From Candidatus Competibacteraceae bacterium (lineage in GTDB: Bacteria > Pseudomonadota > Gammaproteobacteria > Competibacterales > Competibacteraceae): a DNA stretch of 64,000 nt. This document shows, one piece after another, positions 1-9,838 of the stretch (within the stretch, counting starts at the first letter, position 1; each line of letters begins with the position of its first letter). The notes under the pieces are model-generated. The model searched no databases and was not told the DNA's origin. It was given only the letters and a program-made list of their open reading frames with translations. The stretch lies in contig JAEUPW010000016.1 of the NCBI GenBank assembly GCA_016790045.1, forward strand, positions 1 to 64,000. The letters are read 5' to 3'. Position numbers and translations under genes: made by a program.

Positions 1-495
1 CTGGCGCTGGCCGCCGGACAATTCGTGCGGCAAGGCGTTCAGGCGTCGGGCGGCGTCGGGCAAGCCCACCCAATCCAGCAGCTCCAGAATCCGCGCGCGC
101 AAGCGGCCGCCGCGCAGTCCTTTGTGCAATTCCAGCGTCTCGCCGATCTGCTTTTCGATCGAGTGCAGCGGGTTGAGCGAGGTCATCGGCTCCTGAAACA
201 CCATGGCGATCTGATCGCCGCGAATCTGGCGCATCCGCTCCGGCGGTGCGCCCACCAATTCCTGCCCCCGCAAGCGGATGCTGCCGCCGGGATGGTGGGC
301 GTGCGGATACGGCAGCAATTGCAAAATGGACAAGGCCGTGACCGACTTGCCGGAACCGCTCTCGCCCACCAGCGCCAGCGTCTCGCCGCGATCCAGCGCG
401 AACGAAACTCGCTTGACCGCCGCCAGCGCGCCGAACGACACCGACAGATCGCGGACTTCCAGCAGCGGGGCGGTTTCAGAAAGCTCGGCGCTCAT
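1..495 (-). CDS. Peptide/microcin C-type ABC transporter ATP-binding protein (C-terminal part outside window)
   Basis: The visible N-terminal 165 codons encode an ABC ATPase of the oligopeptide/dipeptide uptake type (DppD/OppD/YejF-like), which would power peptide import from the cytoplasmic face of the inner membrane. The Walker A motif GESGSGKS is at residues 44-51, a Q-loop reads VFQEPMTSLNP, and the signature LSGGQRQ sits exactly at the window edge. The rest, including Walker B, lies left of base 1. The start ATG at 495 lies inside the upstream aminopeptidase gene (20-bp overlap), so the two are probably translationally coupled. Whether it is a single-domain DppD-type or a double-domain YejF-type protein cannot be decided here. 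Confidence 0.85.
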   Translation of the reverse strand, partial: MSAELSETAPLLEVRDLSVSFGALAAVKRVSFALDRGETLALVGESGSGKSVTALSILQLLPYPHAHHPGGSIRLRGQELVGAPPERMRQIRGDQIAMVFQEPMTSLNPLHSIEKQIGETLELHKGLRGGRLRARILELLDWVGLPDAARRLNALPHELSGGQRQ

Positions 496-1615
496 CGTCG
501 GTCCTGTCGGTGATCAGGGGCTGGAGGGCGCTCGGTTCGACTCCGCCCGGCAAAGCGGGCGCGGGCTTCGCTAGCGCGGTCAACCGCGCCGCGCGCTCCG
601 GCGGCGACAAAGACGCGATCGCGCCCGCCGCCCGATAAAAAGCGGCGAAATCGCGGCCCTCCTGTTCGTGTAAAGCCATAAAAGCCGGAACCCAATGATA
701 GTAGGTGTTGTGACCAGCCAGTTTCGCGTTATTGAGATCCTGATCGAACCAGCGGTCGTAACCCGCGTAGCCGCCCCAGGATTGTTTCAACGCCCGATAC
801 CGCTCGCGCAATTCCGCCAGGATGCGCCGTTTCTCCAGACGTTTGGCGGCATCCGGACGCGAAGCATCGTAAACGGCCGCCAACTCCTCGCGCGACTTGG
901 TCACCGCTTGCAAAAACTGCTCGCGCCGCCGGCTATCGAGCGCGTAGGCTTCCCGTTCCTCGGCCGACCCTTGGCTCGCCAACCAGCGTTCCGCGCCCAA
1001 GCGGCCCACGGCGGTGGCGAAGGCTTCATCGAACGCGCTATCGCCTCCGACATATAACCGCTGATGCGCCAGCTCGTGAAACATCAGCTCCGCCAACCGT
1101 CCGACCGGCCAGTGAACAAAGGTGTTTAACAGCGGATCGTCGAACCAGCCCAAGGTCGAATAGGCCGGAATGTCGGCGACGTAAACGTCATCGCCGGCCG
1201 CCCGCAGTTCGGCGGCCAGCCGCCGCGCGGCTTCGGCGTCAAAATAGCCGCGATAGCTCAAACAGCCGACTGTCAGATAACACCAACGGCGGGGTTCCAG
1301 CGAAAGCTCGGAAGCCGCGAAGACGTTCTTGACCGCTTGAGGTCGCCCGAGGTCGGCATAATGCCGATAGCTGCCGTTTTCGGGCAACCCCAGTTCCTTG
1401 CTGGCGAAAGCGCGCATGGTTTGCGCCCGCTCCAGCCGCCGGCGCAGCTCCGGCGCGGTTTCGGGGTCGGCCAGCACCTCCGCCACCGGCCGGCGCGCCC
1501 GCAACAAATCCCATTGGCCGACCGCCGCCTGCCGGTAATAGCCCAGCTCGGCGCAACCCGACAGCGCCAACCCGCAAGCCAGTGCCGTTAAAAATATCCA
1601 GAAAGCGCGCCGCAC
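476..1615 (-). CDS. Putative zinc aminopeptidase, lipoprotein (PF10023-type)
   Basis: This 379-residue protein belongs to the 'putative aminopeptidase' family of gammaproteobacteria. It begins with a lipoprotein signal peptide whose lipobox LSGC places the lipidated cysteine at residue 21, so it should be anchored in the cell envelope. A gluzincin-like HELAH motif is at residues 180-184, and Glu197 in DEAFAT is a possible third zinc ligand. The gene overlaps the following ABC ATPase gene by 20 bp, which suggests a shared role in peptide breakdown and uptake. Substrate specificity is not evident from the sequence. Confidence 0.85.
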   Translation of the reverse strand: MRRAFWIFLTALACGLALSGCAELGYYRQAAVGQWDLLRARRPVAEVLADPETAPELRRRLERAQTMRAFASKELGLPENGSYRHYADLGRPQAVKNVFAASELSLEPRRWCYLTVGCLSYRGYFDAEAARRLAAELRAAGDDVYVADIPAYSTLGWFDDPLLNTFVHWPVGRLAELMFHELAHQRLYVGGDSAFDEAFATAVGRLGAERWLASQGSAEEREAYALDSRRREQFLQAVTKSREELAAVYDASRPDAAKRLEKRRILAELRERYRALKQSWGGYAGYDRWFDQDLNNAKLAGHNTYYHWVPAFMALHEQEGRDFAAFYRAAGAIASLSPPERAARLTALAKPAPALPGGVEPSALQPLITDRTDDERRAF

Positions 1616-1700
1616 CGTTTAAAACCGTCTAAGGTTTATCAGCCGGCGCGGCGATCGCGCCCTCGCCGGCTCTCGAATTAGCCCTTCAACCCCCGGACCG

Positions 1701-2969
1701 ATGGACACAAACGCCTTAACAATCTACCTGGTCGGCGGCGCGGTGCGCGATGAGTTGCTCGGCCTGCCGGTCAAGGAACGCGATTGGGTGGTGGTCGGCG
1801 CGACGCCCGACGACTTGCTGGCGCGCGGCTTTCAGCCGGTCGGCAAAGATTTCCCGGTGTTTTTGCACCCGCAAACCCGCGAGGAATACGCCCTCGCCCG
1901 CACCGAGCGCAAGACCGCGCCCGGCTATTACGGTTTCGCCGTCCATGCCGGCACCGAGGTCACGCTCGAAGACGACCTCTTGCGGCGAGATCTTACCATC
2001 AACGCCATGGCCCGCGACGGCCAAGGCCGGCTGATCGACCCTTATCGTGGCCGCCGCGATTTGGAGGATCGCTGGTTGCGCCACGTTTCGCCGGCCTTTG
2101 CCGAAGACCCGGTGCGGATTCTGCGCCTGGCCCGTTTCAGCGCCCGCTACGCCGCGCTCGGTTTCCGCATCGCGCCGGAAACGCTGGCGCTGATGCGCCA
2201 AATGATCGCCGGCGGCGAGGCCGACGCACTGGTGCCGGAGCGGGTTTGGGCGGAAACCGTGCGCGCCCTCGGCGAAGCTCGGCCGGAACGGTTTTTCGAA
2301 ACCCTGCGCGACTGCGGCGCGCTGGCGCGGATATTCCCGGAAATCGACCGGCTGTTCGGGGTGCCGCAACCGCCCGCGCATCACCCCGAGATCGACACCG
2401 GCGTCCATACCCTGATGGCGCTCGGCCAGGCGGTCCGGCTGCGCGCCGATGTCGTGACCCGCTTCGCGGTGCTGGTGCACGATCTCGGCAAAGGGACCAC
2501 GCCGCCCGAACAATGGCCGCGCCATCTCGGCCACGAACAGCGCGGCGCGGAGCTGGTGCGCGCCCTGTGCCAGCGGTTGCGCATCCCCAACATGTTCCGG
2601 GAGCTGGGCGTGCTGACCGCCCGCTACCATACCCACTGCCACCGCGCCTTGAGCTTGCGCCCGAAAACTTTGCTCAAGACCTTGTTGGGCGTGGACGCCT
2701 TGCGCAAGCCGCAGCGCTTCGCCCACTTTTTGCTCGCCTGCGAGGCGGACGCGCGCGGCCGGCTCGGCCTGGAAGATCGTGCCTACCCGCAGCCGGCGCT
2801 GCTGGCTCAGGTCCAGCGAGCCGCCGCCGCCGTCAGCGCCCGGCCCCTGGTCGCGCAAGGCTTGAGCGGTTTGGCGCTGGCGGAGGCGCTGCAAGCGCGA
2901 CGCCTCGCCGCGATCGCCGAAGCCAAGCACGCCTTCGACGGCGCGAGCCGCGCCTTCGCGCGCCATTGA
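1701..2969 (+). CDS. cca: CCA-adding tRNA nucleotidyltransferase with HD domain
   Basis: The 422-residue protein adds or repairs the 3' CCA end of tRNA. The class II nucleotidyltransferase head carries [10 protein letters not shown] at residues 12-21 and [10 protein letters not shown] at 95-104. A C-terminal HD phosphohydrolase domain is present with VHDLGKG at about 259-265, as in the multifunctional E. coli-type enzyme with 2',3'-cyclic phosphodiesterase and phosphatase activity. Length agrees with that group (about 410 residues). It is divergent from the aminopeptidase gene and convergent with lpd, with only 5 bp between stop codons. Confidence 0.95.
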   Translation: MDTNALTIYLVGGAVRDELLGLPVKERDWVVVGATPDDLLARGFQPVGKDFPVFLHPQTREEYALARTERKTAPGYYGFAVHAGTEVTLEDDLLRRDLTINAMARDGQGRLIDPYRGRRDLEDRWLRHVSPAFAEDPVRILRLARFSARYAALGFRIAPETLALMRQMIAGGEADALVPERVWAETVRALGEARPERFFETLRDCGALARIFPEIDRLFGVPQPPAHHPEIDTGVHTLMALGQAVRLRADVVTRFAVLVHDLGKGTTPPEQWPRHLGHEQRGAELVRALCQRLRIPNMFRELGVLTARYHTHCHRALSLRPKTLLKTLLGVDALRKPQRFAHFLLACEADARGRLGLEDRAYPQPALLAQVQRAAAAVSARPLVAQGLSGLALAEALQARRLAAIAEAKHAFDGASRAFARH

Positions 2970-2974
2970 TCGCT

Positions 2975-4408
2975 TCAGGTATTGATTTTGTGCAAGGCGC
3001 GGCCGTGGACCGACAAGGCCGCTTCGTGCACGGCCTCATAGAGCGTCGGATGACCGTGAATGGTCCGGGCCAGATCTTCGCTGCTGGCGTGGAACTCCAG
3101 GGCCAGCACCGCCTCCTGAACGAGTTCGGAAGCGAACGGGCCGATGATGTGGCACCCCAACAACGCATCGGTCTGGGCGTGAGCCAGGATTTTGACCATG
3201 CCGTTGGCCGCGTCCATGGCTTTGGCCCGGCCGTTGGCGGAAAACGGAAAACTGCCGACTTTGTAGGGGATGCCCGCGCTCTTGAGCGCCTGCTCGGTCC
3301 GGCCGACCCAGGCGATTTCGGGGTTGGTGTAGATCACCCACGGAATGGCGTCGTAGTTGAGATGCCCGTGCTGGCCGGCGATATTCTCGGCCACCATGAT
3401 GCCCTCCTCGGACCCCTTGTGGGCCAGCATCGGCCCGCGCACCACGTCGCCGATCGCGTAAACCCCCGGCAGGTTGGCTTCGCATCGGTCGTCCACATGG
3501 ATGAAACCGCCTTCGTTGAGCAGCAACCCGGCTTCCGGCGCGGCGACGTTATCGGTGTTTGGCCGGCGGCCGACCGACACCAGCAGCTTCTCGACGGTGA
3601 TTTTTTGTTCGCCGTCTTTGTCCTTGAACGAAACCTCGACGCCGCCGGCGGTCTTTTGGGTGGCGATCACGCGGGCTCCCAGCCGGATATCGAGCCCCTG
3701 CTTTTTGAACTGGCGCAAGGCTTCGCGCGCGACTTGCTGGTCGGCCAGGACCAGAAAATCCTCGACCGCTTCCAGCATGATCACTTTGGAGCCCAGGCGG
3801 TTCCAGACGCTGCCCAGCTCCAGCCCGATCACGCCCGCGCCGATCACGCCCAGCGTCTCCGGCACTTTGCGAAAATCCAGCGCGCCGGTCGAATCGACGA
3901 TCAGACCTTCGGCGTTGTCCACCCGCGCGGCGTCGATATCGATCGGCCTGGAGCCGGTGGCGACAATCACGTTGTCGGCCCCGACGACTTCGACCGAGCC
4001 GTCTCGCGCGGTGATCTCGACCTGGCGCTCCGCCAGCAGCTTGCCGTGGCCTTGCAACCATTCGACGCCGTTGGCCTTAAACAGCGCGCCGATGCCGTTG
4101 GTCAGTTGCAGCACGATGTCGTCCTTGCGCGCCATCATCTTGTCGAGGTCCAGGCGGACGCCCTCGACGTGGATGCCGTGCGCGCCCATGCCGTGCCGGA
4201 GATGGTGGTATTGCTCGGAAGATTCGAGCAGGGTCTTGGAGGGGATGCAGCCCACGTTCAGGCAGGTGCCGCCCAGCGCCGGGTCGCCTTTGAAATTGAT
4301 CCACTCTTCCACGCAGGCGGTTTCCAGCCCGAGCTGCGCGCAGCGGATCGCCGCCACGTAGCCGGCGGGACCGCCGCCGATGACGACCACATCGTAAGTC
4401 TTTGCCAT
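2975..4408 (-). CDS. lpd: Dihydrolipoyl dehydrogenase (E3)
   Basis: This FAD flavoprotein of 477 residues reoxidises dihydrolipoamide with NAD+. It shows the N-terminal dinucleotide-binding GGGPAG at 11-16, the redox-active disulfide in GGTCLNVGC (Cys49 and Cys54), a central NAD-binding GAGVIGLELG, and a C-terminal dimerisation domain with the HGHPTLYEA active-site segment supplying the catalytic His-Glu dyad. It is the third gene after sucA and sucB on the same strand, so it is most likely the E3 of 2-oxoglutarate dehydrogenase. It could also serve pyruvate dehydrogenase. A terminator-like hairpin precedes it. Confidence 0.96.
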   Translation of the reverse strand: MAKTYDVVVIGGGPAGYVAAIRCAQLGLETACVEEWINFKGDPALGGTCLNVGCIPSKTLLESSEQYHHLRHGMGAHGIHVEGVRLDLDKMMARKDDIVLQLTNGIGALFKANGVEWLQGHGKLLAERQVEITARDGSVEVVGADNVIVATGSRPIDIDAARVDNAEGLIVDSTGALDFRKVPETLGVIGAGVIGLELGSVWNRLGSKVIMLEAVEDFLVLADQQVAREALRQFKKQGLDIRLGARVIATQKTAGGVEVSFKDKDGEQKITVEKLLVSVGRRPNTDNVAAPEAGLLLNEGGFIHVDDRCEANLPGVYAIGDVVRGPMLAHKGSEEGIMVAENIAGQHGHLNYDAIPWVIYTNPEIAWVGRTEQALKSAGIPYKVGSFPFSANGRAKAMDAANGMVKILAHAQTDALLGCHIIGPFASELVQEAVLALEFHASSEDLARTIHGHPTLYEAVHEAALSVHGRALHKINT

Positions 4409-4450
4409 GCTGCCCCCGAATAACGCTAAACGTTCGTAAAGGATGGGAAA

Positions 4451-4485
4451 TAAAAAGTGGCGCGCCCGCGCCGCCGGCGCGGGCG
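4451..4485 (-). terminator. Terminator-like hairpin between sucB and lpd
   Basis: A 10-bp perfect GC-only stem pairs cgcccgcgcc (4463-4472) with ggcgcgggcg (4476-4485) across a 3-nt loop. On the minus strand it is followed after about six bases by a run of five T (4452-4456). It lies between the sucB stop and the lpd start, so it would act as an intra-operon attenuator lowering lpd expression relative to sucAB. The offset of the T-run from the stem makes full efficiency doubtful. Confidence 0.5.
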
Positions 4486-4564
4486 ACGCGCGCTCGATCC
4501 GGACGGCGGCTCGGCAAGCGGCCGCTGTCCGCCGCTTTCGCTTTCGGGCTTGCGCCGCGACCGC

Positions 4565-5839
4565 CTAAACTTGCAACACCAGGCGGGCCGGGTCTTCGAT
4601 GCATTCCTTGACGGTCACCAGAAACGTCACCGCCTCGCGGCCGTCGATGATCCGGTGGTCGTAGGAATGGGCCACGTACATCATCGGCCGGATCGCGACC
4701 TGGCCGTTTTCCGCCACCGGCCGATCCTTGGTGGCGTGCATCCCGAGAATGCCGCTTTGCGGCGGGTTGAGGATCGGCGTGGACATCAGCGATCCGAACA
4801 CGCCGCCGTTGGTGATGGTGAAGGTGCCGCCGGTCATCTCCTCCACCGTCAGCGTGCCTTCCTTCGCCTTCTTGCCGAATTCGCCGATGGTTTTTTCGAT
4901 TTCGGCCAGGCTCATTTGGTCGGCGTCGCGCAGGATCGGCACCACCAGACCGCGCGGCGAGGAAACCGCGATGCCGATGTCGTAATAGCCGTGATAGATG
5001 ATGTCGTTGCCGTCGATGGAGCCGTTCACCGCCGGATAGCGCTTGAGCGCCTCGATCACCGCTTTGACGAAAAAGCCCATGAACCCCAGCCGCACGCCGT
5101 GTTTTTTCTCGAAATCGTCCTTGTAGCGGTTGCGCAGGTCCATCACCGGCTTCATGTTGATTTCGTTGAAGGTGGTGAGCATGGCCGTGGCGTTCTTGGC
5201 CATCAACAAGCGCTCGGCGATGCGGGCGCGCAGCCGGGTCATCGGCACCCGCTGTTCCAGCCGGCCCTGGGCATCGGGGGGCGCGGGCGCGCCGGCGGGC
5301 GCGGCCACCGGCGCTGCAGCCGGGGACCCGGCTTGCGGCGCGGCGGGCGGCGCTGACGCTGGCCGGGCCGGTTGGCCGCCTTCCAGAAACGCCAGCACGT
5401 CGGCCTTGGTGACGCGGCCGCCGCGACCGCTGCCCGCCACCTTGGCGATGTCCAGGCCGTGTTCGGCGGCCAGCCGGCGCACCGCCGGGCTCAAGCCGTC
5501 CAGATCGGCTTCGGCGACCGGCGTCGCGGGCGCGGGGGACGGCATCGCGGGCGCGGGGGACGGCGTTGCGGCGGCAGCCGCGTTTTCCGCCCGAGCGCTC
5601 TCCCCTTCCCGCAAAGTCGCGATCACGTCGCCGGTGGTCACGATTTCGCCGTCCTGGCGCAAGATGTCGCCGAGCACCCCGTCGGCGGGCGCGGGGATGT
5701 CGAGCACCACCTTGTCCGTTTCCAAGTCCACCAGATTTTCCCCTCGCTTCACCGCCTCTCCCGGTTTTTTCTTCCAGTTGACGAGCGTGCCGTCGGAAAC
5801 GGATTCGGGCAACGAGGGGACTTTCACTTCGATGGTCAT
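4565..5839 (-). CDS. sucB: 2-oxoglutarate dehydrogenase E2, dihydrolipoyl succinyltransferase
   Basis: The 424-residue core subunit transfers succinyl groups from lipoamide to CoA in the TCA cycle. The N-terminal lipoyl domain (about 1-75) has the lipoylated Lys43 in ETDKVVLD. An Ala/Pro linker follows (about 82-110, with a short PSPAPA repeat), then the peripheral subunit-binding domain at about 114-151, a second Ala/Pro linker, and the catalytic domain ending in SYDHRIIDG with His395 and Asp399. It has a single lipoyl domain, as expected for SucB. It lies 51 bp downstream of sucA on the same strand and upstream of lpd. Confidence 0.96.
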   Translation of the reverse strand: MTIEVKVPSLPESVSDGTLVNWKKKPGEAVKRGENLVDLETDKVVLDIPAPADGVLGDILRQDGEIVTTGDVIATLREGESARAENAAAAATPSPAPAMPSPAPATPVAEADLDGLSPAVRRLAAEHGLDIAKVAGSGRGGRVTKADVLAFLEGGQPARPASAPPAAPQAGSPAAAPVAAPAGAPAPPDAQGRLEQRVPMTRLRARIAERLLMAKNATAMLTTFNEINMKPVMDLRNRYKDDFEKKHGVRLGFMGFFVKAVIEALKRYPAVNGSIDGNDIIYHGYYDIGIAVSSPRGLVVPILRDADQMSLAEIEKTIGEFGKKAKEGTLTVEEMTGGTFTITNGGVFGSLMSTPILNPPQSGILGMHATKDRPVAENGQVAIRPMMYVAHSYDHRIIDGREAVTFLVTVKECIEDPARLVLQV

Positions 5840-5890
5840 CTTCTTTCTTCCCTTGAGTTCCGGGTCGTTGGTCGATCTGGGTCGCGGTGG

Positions 5891-8716
5891 TTACTGGCCC
5901 AGAGCTTCGTTCACAAGCTGCTGCTGCTGCTCGACATGGACGCTGTGATAGCCCACCGCCGGCGAGGCCGAATGCGGTCGTCCGGCGTAACGGATCTTGA
6001 CCCGGGACGGCAAATCCCGGTCCAGGTGATGGAGGCTTTCAAACCAGGCGCCTTGATTCTTCGGCTCTTCCTGACACCAGATCAGATCGCTCAGATTCGG
6101 GTAACGCTCGATCTCGGCGGTGTAGAGCGCCTGCGGGAACGGATAAAGCTGCTCGATGCGGACGATGGCCACATGGTCCAAGTTGCGCTCGCGGCGGGCT
6201 TCCAGCAAGTCGTAAAAAACCTTGCCGCTGCACGCCACTAGGCGGGTAATCTTGCTCGGATCGTGCGGGTCGATTTCCGGGATGAGCTCCTGAAAGTGGC
6301 CCTCGGTCAGCTCCTCCAGGCTATTGACCGCCAGCCGGTGCCGCAGCAGGCTCTTGGGGCTCATCACGATCAGCGGCTTGCGGAACGTGCGCCGCATCTG
6401 CCGGCGCAGCATGTGGAAGCATTGGGCCGGGGTCGAGGGCACCACCACTTGCATGTTGTTTTCGGCGCACAGCTGCAAATAGCGCTCCAGCCGCGCCGAG
6501 GAATGCTCCGGCCCCTGCCCCTCGTAACCGTGCGGCAGCAGCATCACCAGCCCGCACATCCGGCCCCACTTGGTCTGGCCGGATGAGATGAACTGGTCGA
6601 TGACCACCTGCGCGCCGTTGGCGAAATCGCCGAACTGGCCTTCCCAGACGATCAGGCCATTCGATTCGGCGGTGGCGTAACCGTATTCGAACGCCAGCAC
6701 CGCTTCCTCGGACAAAATCGAATCGATGACGATGAAGTTCGGCTGGCCGGGATAGAGGTTCATCAGCGGCACGTAGCTGGTGCCGTCTTTTTGGTTGTGC
6801 AGCACCGAATGGCGGTGGAAGAAGGTGCCGCGCCCGCAATCCTGCCCGGAAATCCGCACCTGATAACCTTCCTTGAGCAAGCTGGCGTAGGCCAGGTTTT
6901 CGGCGAACCCCCAATCCAGCGGCAGCGCTCCGGCCGCCATCTTGCGCCGGTCGTCCATCAGCTTGGCGACGCGGGGATGCATTTCGAAGCCTTCCGGCAA
7001 TTTGAGCAGGCGGTCGGAGAGATCGCGCAGGGTTTCCACGGGGACGGCGGTGTCGACCGGCAGGCTCCAGTCCTCGACGGCGAACGGCGTCCAGTCGATC
7101 GAATAGGGGCCTTTGGCGTGCGGCAGCGTGGGGCGCGATACCTGCCGGCCGGCGTCCAGGTTGGCGCGATAGCGCGTCTGCATCTCCTGGAAGTCGGCTT
7201 CCGCGATCACGCCCTCGCCGATCAGTTTCTCGGCGTACAAGGTCGCGGTGGTTTTGCGCGCCCGGATCTTGGTGTACATCATCGGCTGGGTGGCGGCCGG
7301 CTCGTCGGCTTCGTTGTGGCCCAGGCGGCGGTAGCAGATCATGTCGATGACCACGTCCTTGTTGAAGGTCATCCGGTATTCCAGCGCCAGCCGGGTGACA
7401 AACAGCACCGCTTCGGGGTCGTCGCCGTTGACGTGAAAGATCGGCGCCTGCACCATCTTGGCGACATCGGTGCAGTACATCGCCGAGCGGGTGTCGAGCG
7501 GGTTGCTGGTGGTGAAGCCGATCTGGTTGTTGATGACGATGTGCACGGTGCCGCCGGTGCGGTAGCCGCGCACCTGGGAGAACTGCAACGTTTCCATGTT
7601 GACGCCCTGGCCGGCGAAGGCGGCGTCGCCGTGAATCAGCAGCGGCATGACGGAATTGAACGGCGGCGTTTCCGCGCCGGGTTCGCGCCGCCGCTCCATG
7701 CGGGCGCGCACCGAGCCCTCCACCACCGGGTTGACGATTTCCAGATGGGACGGGTTGAACGCCAGCGCCAGATGCAGCGGGCCGCCCGGCGTTTGCACGT
7801 CCGAGGAAAAGCCCATGTGATATTTCACGTCCCCGGTGCTGCCGACCCGGCGCTTGCCCTCGAACTCGTCGAACAGTTCGGCGGGCGATTTGCCGATGAT
7901 GTTGACCAGCACGTTCAACCGGCCCCGGTGGGCCATGCCGATGATGATTTCCTGGATTCCTTGCGCGCCGGCCTGCTGGATCAGCTCGTCCATCATCGGG
8001 ATCAAGCTCTCGCCGCCTTCCAGCGAAAACCGTTTCTGGCCGACGTAGCGGGTGTGGAGATAGCGCTCCAAACCCTCGGCGGCCACCAGCCAGTGCAGCA
8101 GTTGCTTGCGCTCCTCGCCGCTCAAGTCGAGCCGGGCGCGCTGGCCTTCCAGCCGCTTTTGAATCCAGCGCTTTTCCGCCGTCTCGTTGATGTGCATGTA
8201 TTCCGAGCCGATGGAGCCGATGTAGACATCGCGCAGCAGGCTCATGATCTCGCTCAAGGTCCATTGCGACGGCGCGACCAGCGAACCGGTGTTGAACGAA
8301 GAGCCCATGTCGGCCTCGCTCAAGCCGTGGTAGCCGGGGTCCAGCTCCGGCACCGGCGGCCGGTCGCGCAATTTTAACGGATCGAGATCGGCGGCCTTGT
8401 GGCCCCGGGTCCGATAGGCGTTGATGATCCGCAGCACCGCCGCCTGATTTTCGGCCGCAGCCGGGCTGAGCACCTGCGCCCGGCCCACGCCGGCCTGCGG
8501 CTGCAACGCCCGGCGGGAGAAAGACTCGCGAATCGGGCCGTGGGCCACGTCCCGCGCGCCCTGGGTCTGGGCCTCCATGTCGCGGAAATAGTGCCGCCAG
8601 TTGTCGCTGACCGACTCCGGGTCGCTCAGAAAGCTCTCGTACAGTTCCTCGATGAAAGCCGCGTTGCCGCCGAACAGCGGCGAACTTTGGCGAAATTGCT
8701 CGATGAGTGTGCTCAT
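5891..8716 (-). CDS. sucA: 2-oxoglutarate dehydrogenase E1 (decarboxylating)
   Basis: This thiamine diphosphate enzyme of 941 residues decarboxylates 2-oxoglutarate and succinylates the lipoyl arm of SucB. Recognisable segments are an N-terminal E2-binding region (SPLFGGNAAFIEELY), the IGMAHRGRLNVL segment, GDVKYHMG, and the C-terminal transketolase-like half with NQKDGTSYVPL. Length is close to the E. coli protein (933). It is the first gene of sucA-sucB-lpd. A TATAAT hexamer about 345 bp upstream on the same strand is a promoter candidate. The adjacent succinate dehydrogenase genes seen in E. coli are absent here. Confidence 0.97.
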   Translation of the reverse strand: MSTLIEQFRQSSPLFGGNAAFIEELYESFLSDPESVSDNWRHYFRDMEAQTQGARDVAHGPIRESFSRRALQPQAGVGRAQVLSPAAAENQAAVLRIINAYRTRGHKAADLDPLKLRDRPPVPELDPGYHGLSEADMGSSFNTGSLVAPSQWTLSEIMSLLRDVYIGSIGSEYMHINETAEKRWIQKRLEGQRARLDLSGEERKQLLHWLVAAEGLERYLHTRYVGQKRFSLEGGESLIPMMDELIQQAGAQGIQEIIIGMAHRGRLNVLVNIIGKSPAELFDEFEGKRRVGSTGDVKYHMGFSSDVQTPGGPLHLALAFNPSHLEIVNPVVEGSVRARMERRREPGAETPPFNSVMPLLIHGDAAFAGQGVNMETLQFSQVRGYRTGGTVHIVINNQIGFTTSNPLDTRSAMYCTDVAKMVQAPIFHVNGDDPEAVLFVTRLALEYRMTFNKDVVIDMICYRRLGHNEADEPAATQPMMYTKIRARKTTATLYAEKLIGEGVIAEADFQEMQTRYRANLDAGRQVSRPTLPHAKGPYSIDWTPFAVEDWSLPVDTAVPVETLRDLSDRLLKLPEGFEMHPRVAKLMDDRRKMAAGALPLDWGFAENLAYASLLKEGYQVRISGQDCGRGTFFHRHSVLHNQKDGTSYVPLMNLYPGQPNFIVIDSILSEEAVLAFEYGYATAESNGLIVWEGQFGDFANGAQVVIDQFISSGQTKWGRMCGLVMLLPHGYEGQGPEHSSARLERYLQLCAENNMQVVVPSTPAQCFHMLRRQMRRTFRKPLIVMSPKSLLRHRLAVNSLEELTEGHFQELIPEIDPHDPSKITRLVACSGKVFYDLLEARRERNLDHVAIVRIEQLYPFPQALYTAEIERYPNLSDLIWCQEEPKNQGAWFESLHHLDRDLPSRVKIRYAGRPHSASPAVGYHSVHVEQQQQLVNEALGQ

Positions 8717-9361
8717 GGGCGCTGATCGACTCCCGGTGGTGAAAGATTTCCAGGCACGGACCCGGCGGAAACGGCGGCTCCCGAATCGGTCCAGAACAGG
8801 TCAGGACGAAGCAAAACCTCGGTCGCCGATGCGCCGACCCGGCGCCGACCGAGCCGGGGCTTAATTGGACGATACCGGCGCGAAACGGTCGCCAGCGCCG
8901 CGCCTGTCATGCGCGGCGCGAAAGTATTGGCCGCAATCGCGGCGCGCAAAGACCCGAAAGGGGCGCGTTGGCGCTCTGGCGCGGGCAAGCCGGCGAGCCG
9001 GCGAGCCGGCAGGCAGCGCAATGCAACGGAACGCCCGGCGGCCGCCCGCTTTTGCAGCCCGATTATATCCACGGCTCAAATTCGGATAAACCGCCCATCG
9101 CCTTTTTTAATTCACGCCCGCATGACCAGGATAGAGGAACACCGTTCGGCGTTTTATCCGACGTTTTGAAGCCGCCGCCGACGCCTCGAAAGCTATTGAC
9201 TCGCAAAACAGCCAAAAATCGCTCTATATTTTTGCCATCGGGAAGGGTCTGCGGTACATTTTCCGCGATGGCGTCTCGGCTTTTCGAGCCCAGCAGCGCG
9301 GCGGATGAATTTCCGGCTGGTTCCGCCGTTTAGCTTTAGTTCCATTTAGGAGGGAATCGCA
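8717..9361. other. Intergenic region between divergent sucA and dksA (645 bp)
   Basis: No convincing gene is present. Open frames here are arginine/alanine-rich and typical of GC-rich non-coding DNA. The stretch holds a short direct repeat, three tandem copies of an 8-bp unit gccggcga (last copy imperfect) at about 8989-9012, and the TATAAT element listed separately. The dksA-proximal part (9180-9240) is AT-richer and contains TTGACT (9196-9201) and TATATT (9225-9230), but their 23-bp spacing is too long for a normal promoter. Confidence 0.6.
9062..9090 (-). promoter_or_regulatory. Candidate sigma70 promoter for sucA-sucB-lpd
   Basis: A perfect TATAAT hexamer occurs on the minus strand at 9067-9062. 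A weak -35 element TTTATC lies at 9090-9085 with a 17-bp spacer. It would give a 5' leader of roughly 340 nt before sucA. The -35 matches only three of six consensus bases, so the site would probably need an activator. The call is tentative. Confidence 0.3.
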
Positions 9362-9790
9362 ATGGCTGCCACCCATTCCCTCGCTCAGGCAACGCCCGCG
9401 TCGTATCAAGCCGCTGACGGCGAGCCTTACATGAGCGAGGCCCAGTTGGCTCACTTCCGCAAGCTCCTGACGGAGTGGAAGGAAAGCCTGCTGCATGGGG
9501 TCGACCGCACGGTCAACCACATGCAGGACGAATCCGCCACCTTTCCCGATCCGAACGATCGCGCCACCCAGGAAGAAGAGTTCAGTCTGGAGCTGAGGAC
9601 ACGCGACCGGGAACGCAAGCTGATCAAGAAGATCAACGAGTCGATGGCTCTGATCGAAAGCGGCGACTACGGCTACTGCGAAGCCTGCGGCGTGGAAATC
9701 GGCCTGCCGCGCATGTTGGCCCGACCCACCGCCACCTTGTGTATCGACTGCAAAATGCTGGAAGAAATCCGCGAAAAGCAGGGTAATTGA
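9362..9790 (+). CDS. dksA: RNA polymerase-binding transcription factor DksA
   Basis: DksA inserts its coiled coil into the RNA polymerase secondary channel and, with ppGpp, represses rRNA and activates amino-acid promoters. The 142-residue protein has the coiled-coil tip FPDPNDRATQEEEF with both acidic tip residues of the DPND motif, and a C-terminal four-cysteine zinc finger (CEACG and CIDCK). Length and sequence closely follow E. coli DksA (151). An AGGAGG ribosome-binding site at about 9348-9353 supports the ATG at 9362. It is followed by gluQ, a conserved pair. Confidence 0.97.
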   Translation: MAATHSLAQATPASYQAADGEPYMSEAQLAHFRKLLTEWKESLLHGVDRTVNHMQDESATFPDPNDRATQEEEFSLELRTRDRERKLIKKINESMALIESGDYGYCEACGVEIGLPRMLARPTATLCIDCKMLEEIREKQGN

Positions 9791-9838
9791 CGCCGGCCCT
9801 CACCGAATTTCCGCCTCAAAACCCGTCTGTCTCAGGCG

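Noticed and set aside
1784-4423. 879-codon open frame on the plus strand across cca and lpd
   Set aside because: It runs out of frame through cca and antisense to lpd; its translation is Arg/Ala/His/Gln-rich with no domain, a GC-content shadow of real genes.
6791-8377. 528-codon open frame antisense to sucA
   Set aside because: Same artefact: translation rich in His, Gln, Val and Arg opposite a clear E1 gene.
8989-9012. Possible CRISPR or iteron array
   Set aside because: Only three 8-bp units in direct contact without spacers; a simple GC-rich tandem repeat.
9196-9230. TTGACT/TATATT promoter for dksA
   Set aside because: Both hexamers look good, but the spacer is 23 bp, too long for sigma70; listed only as a remark in the intergenic entry.
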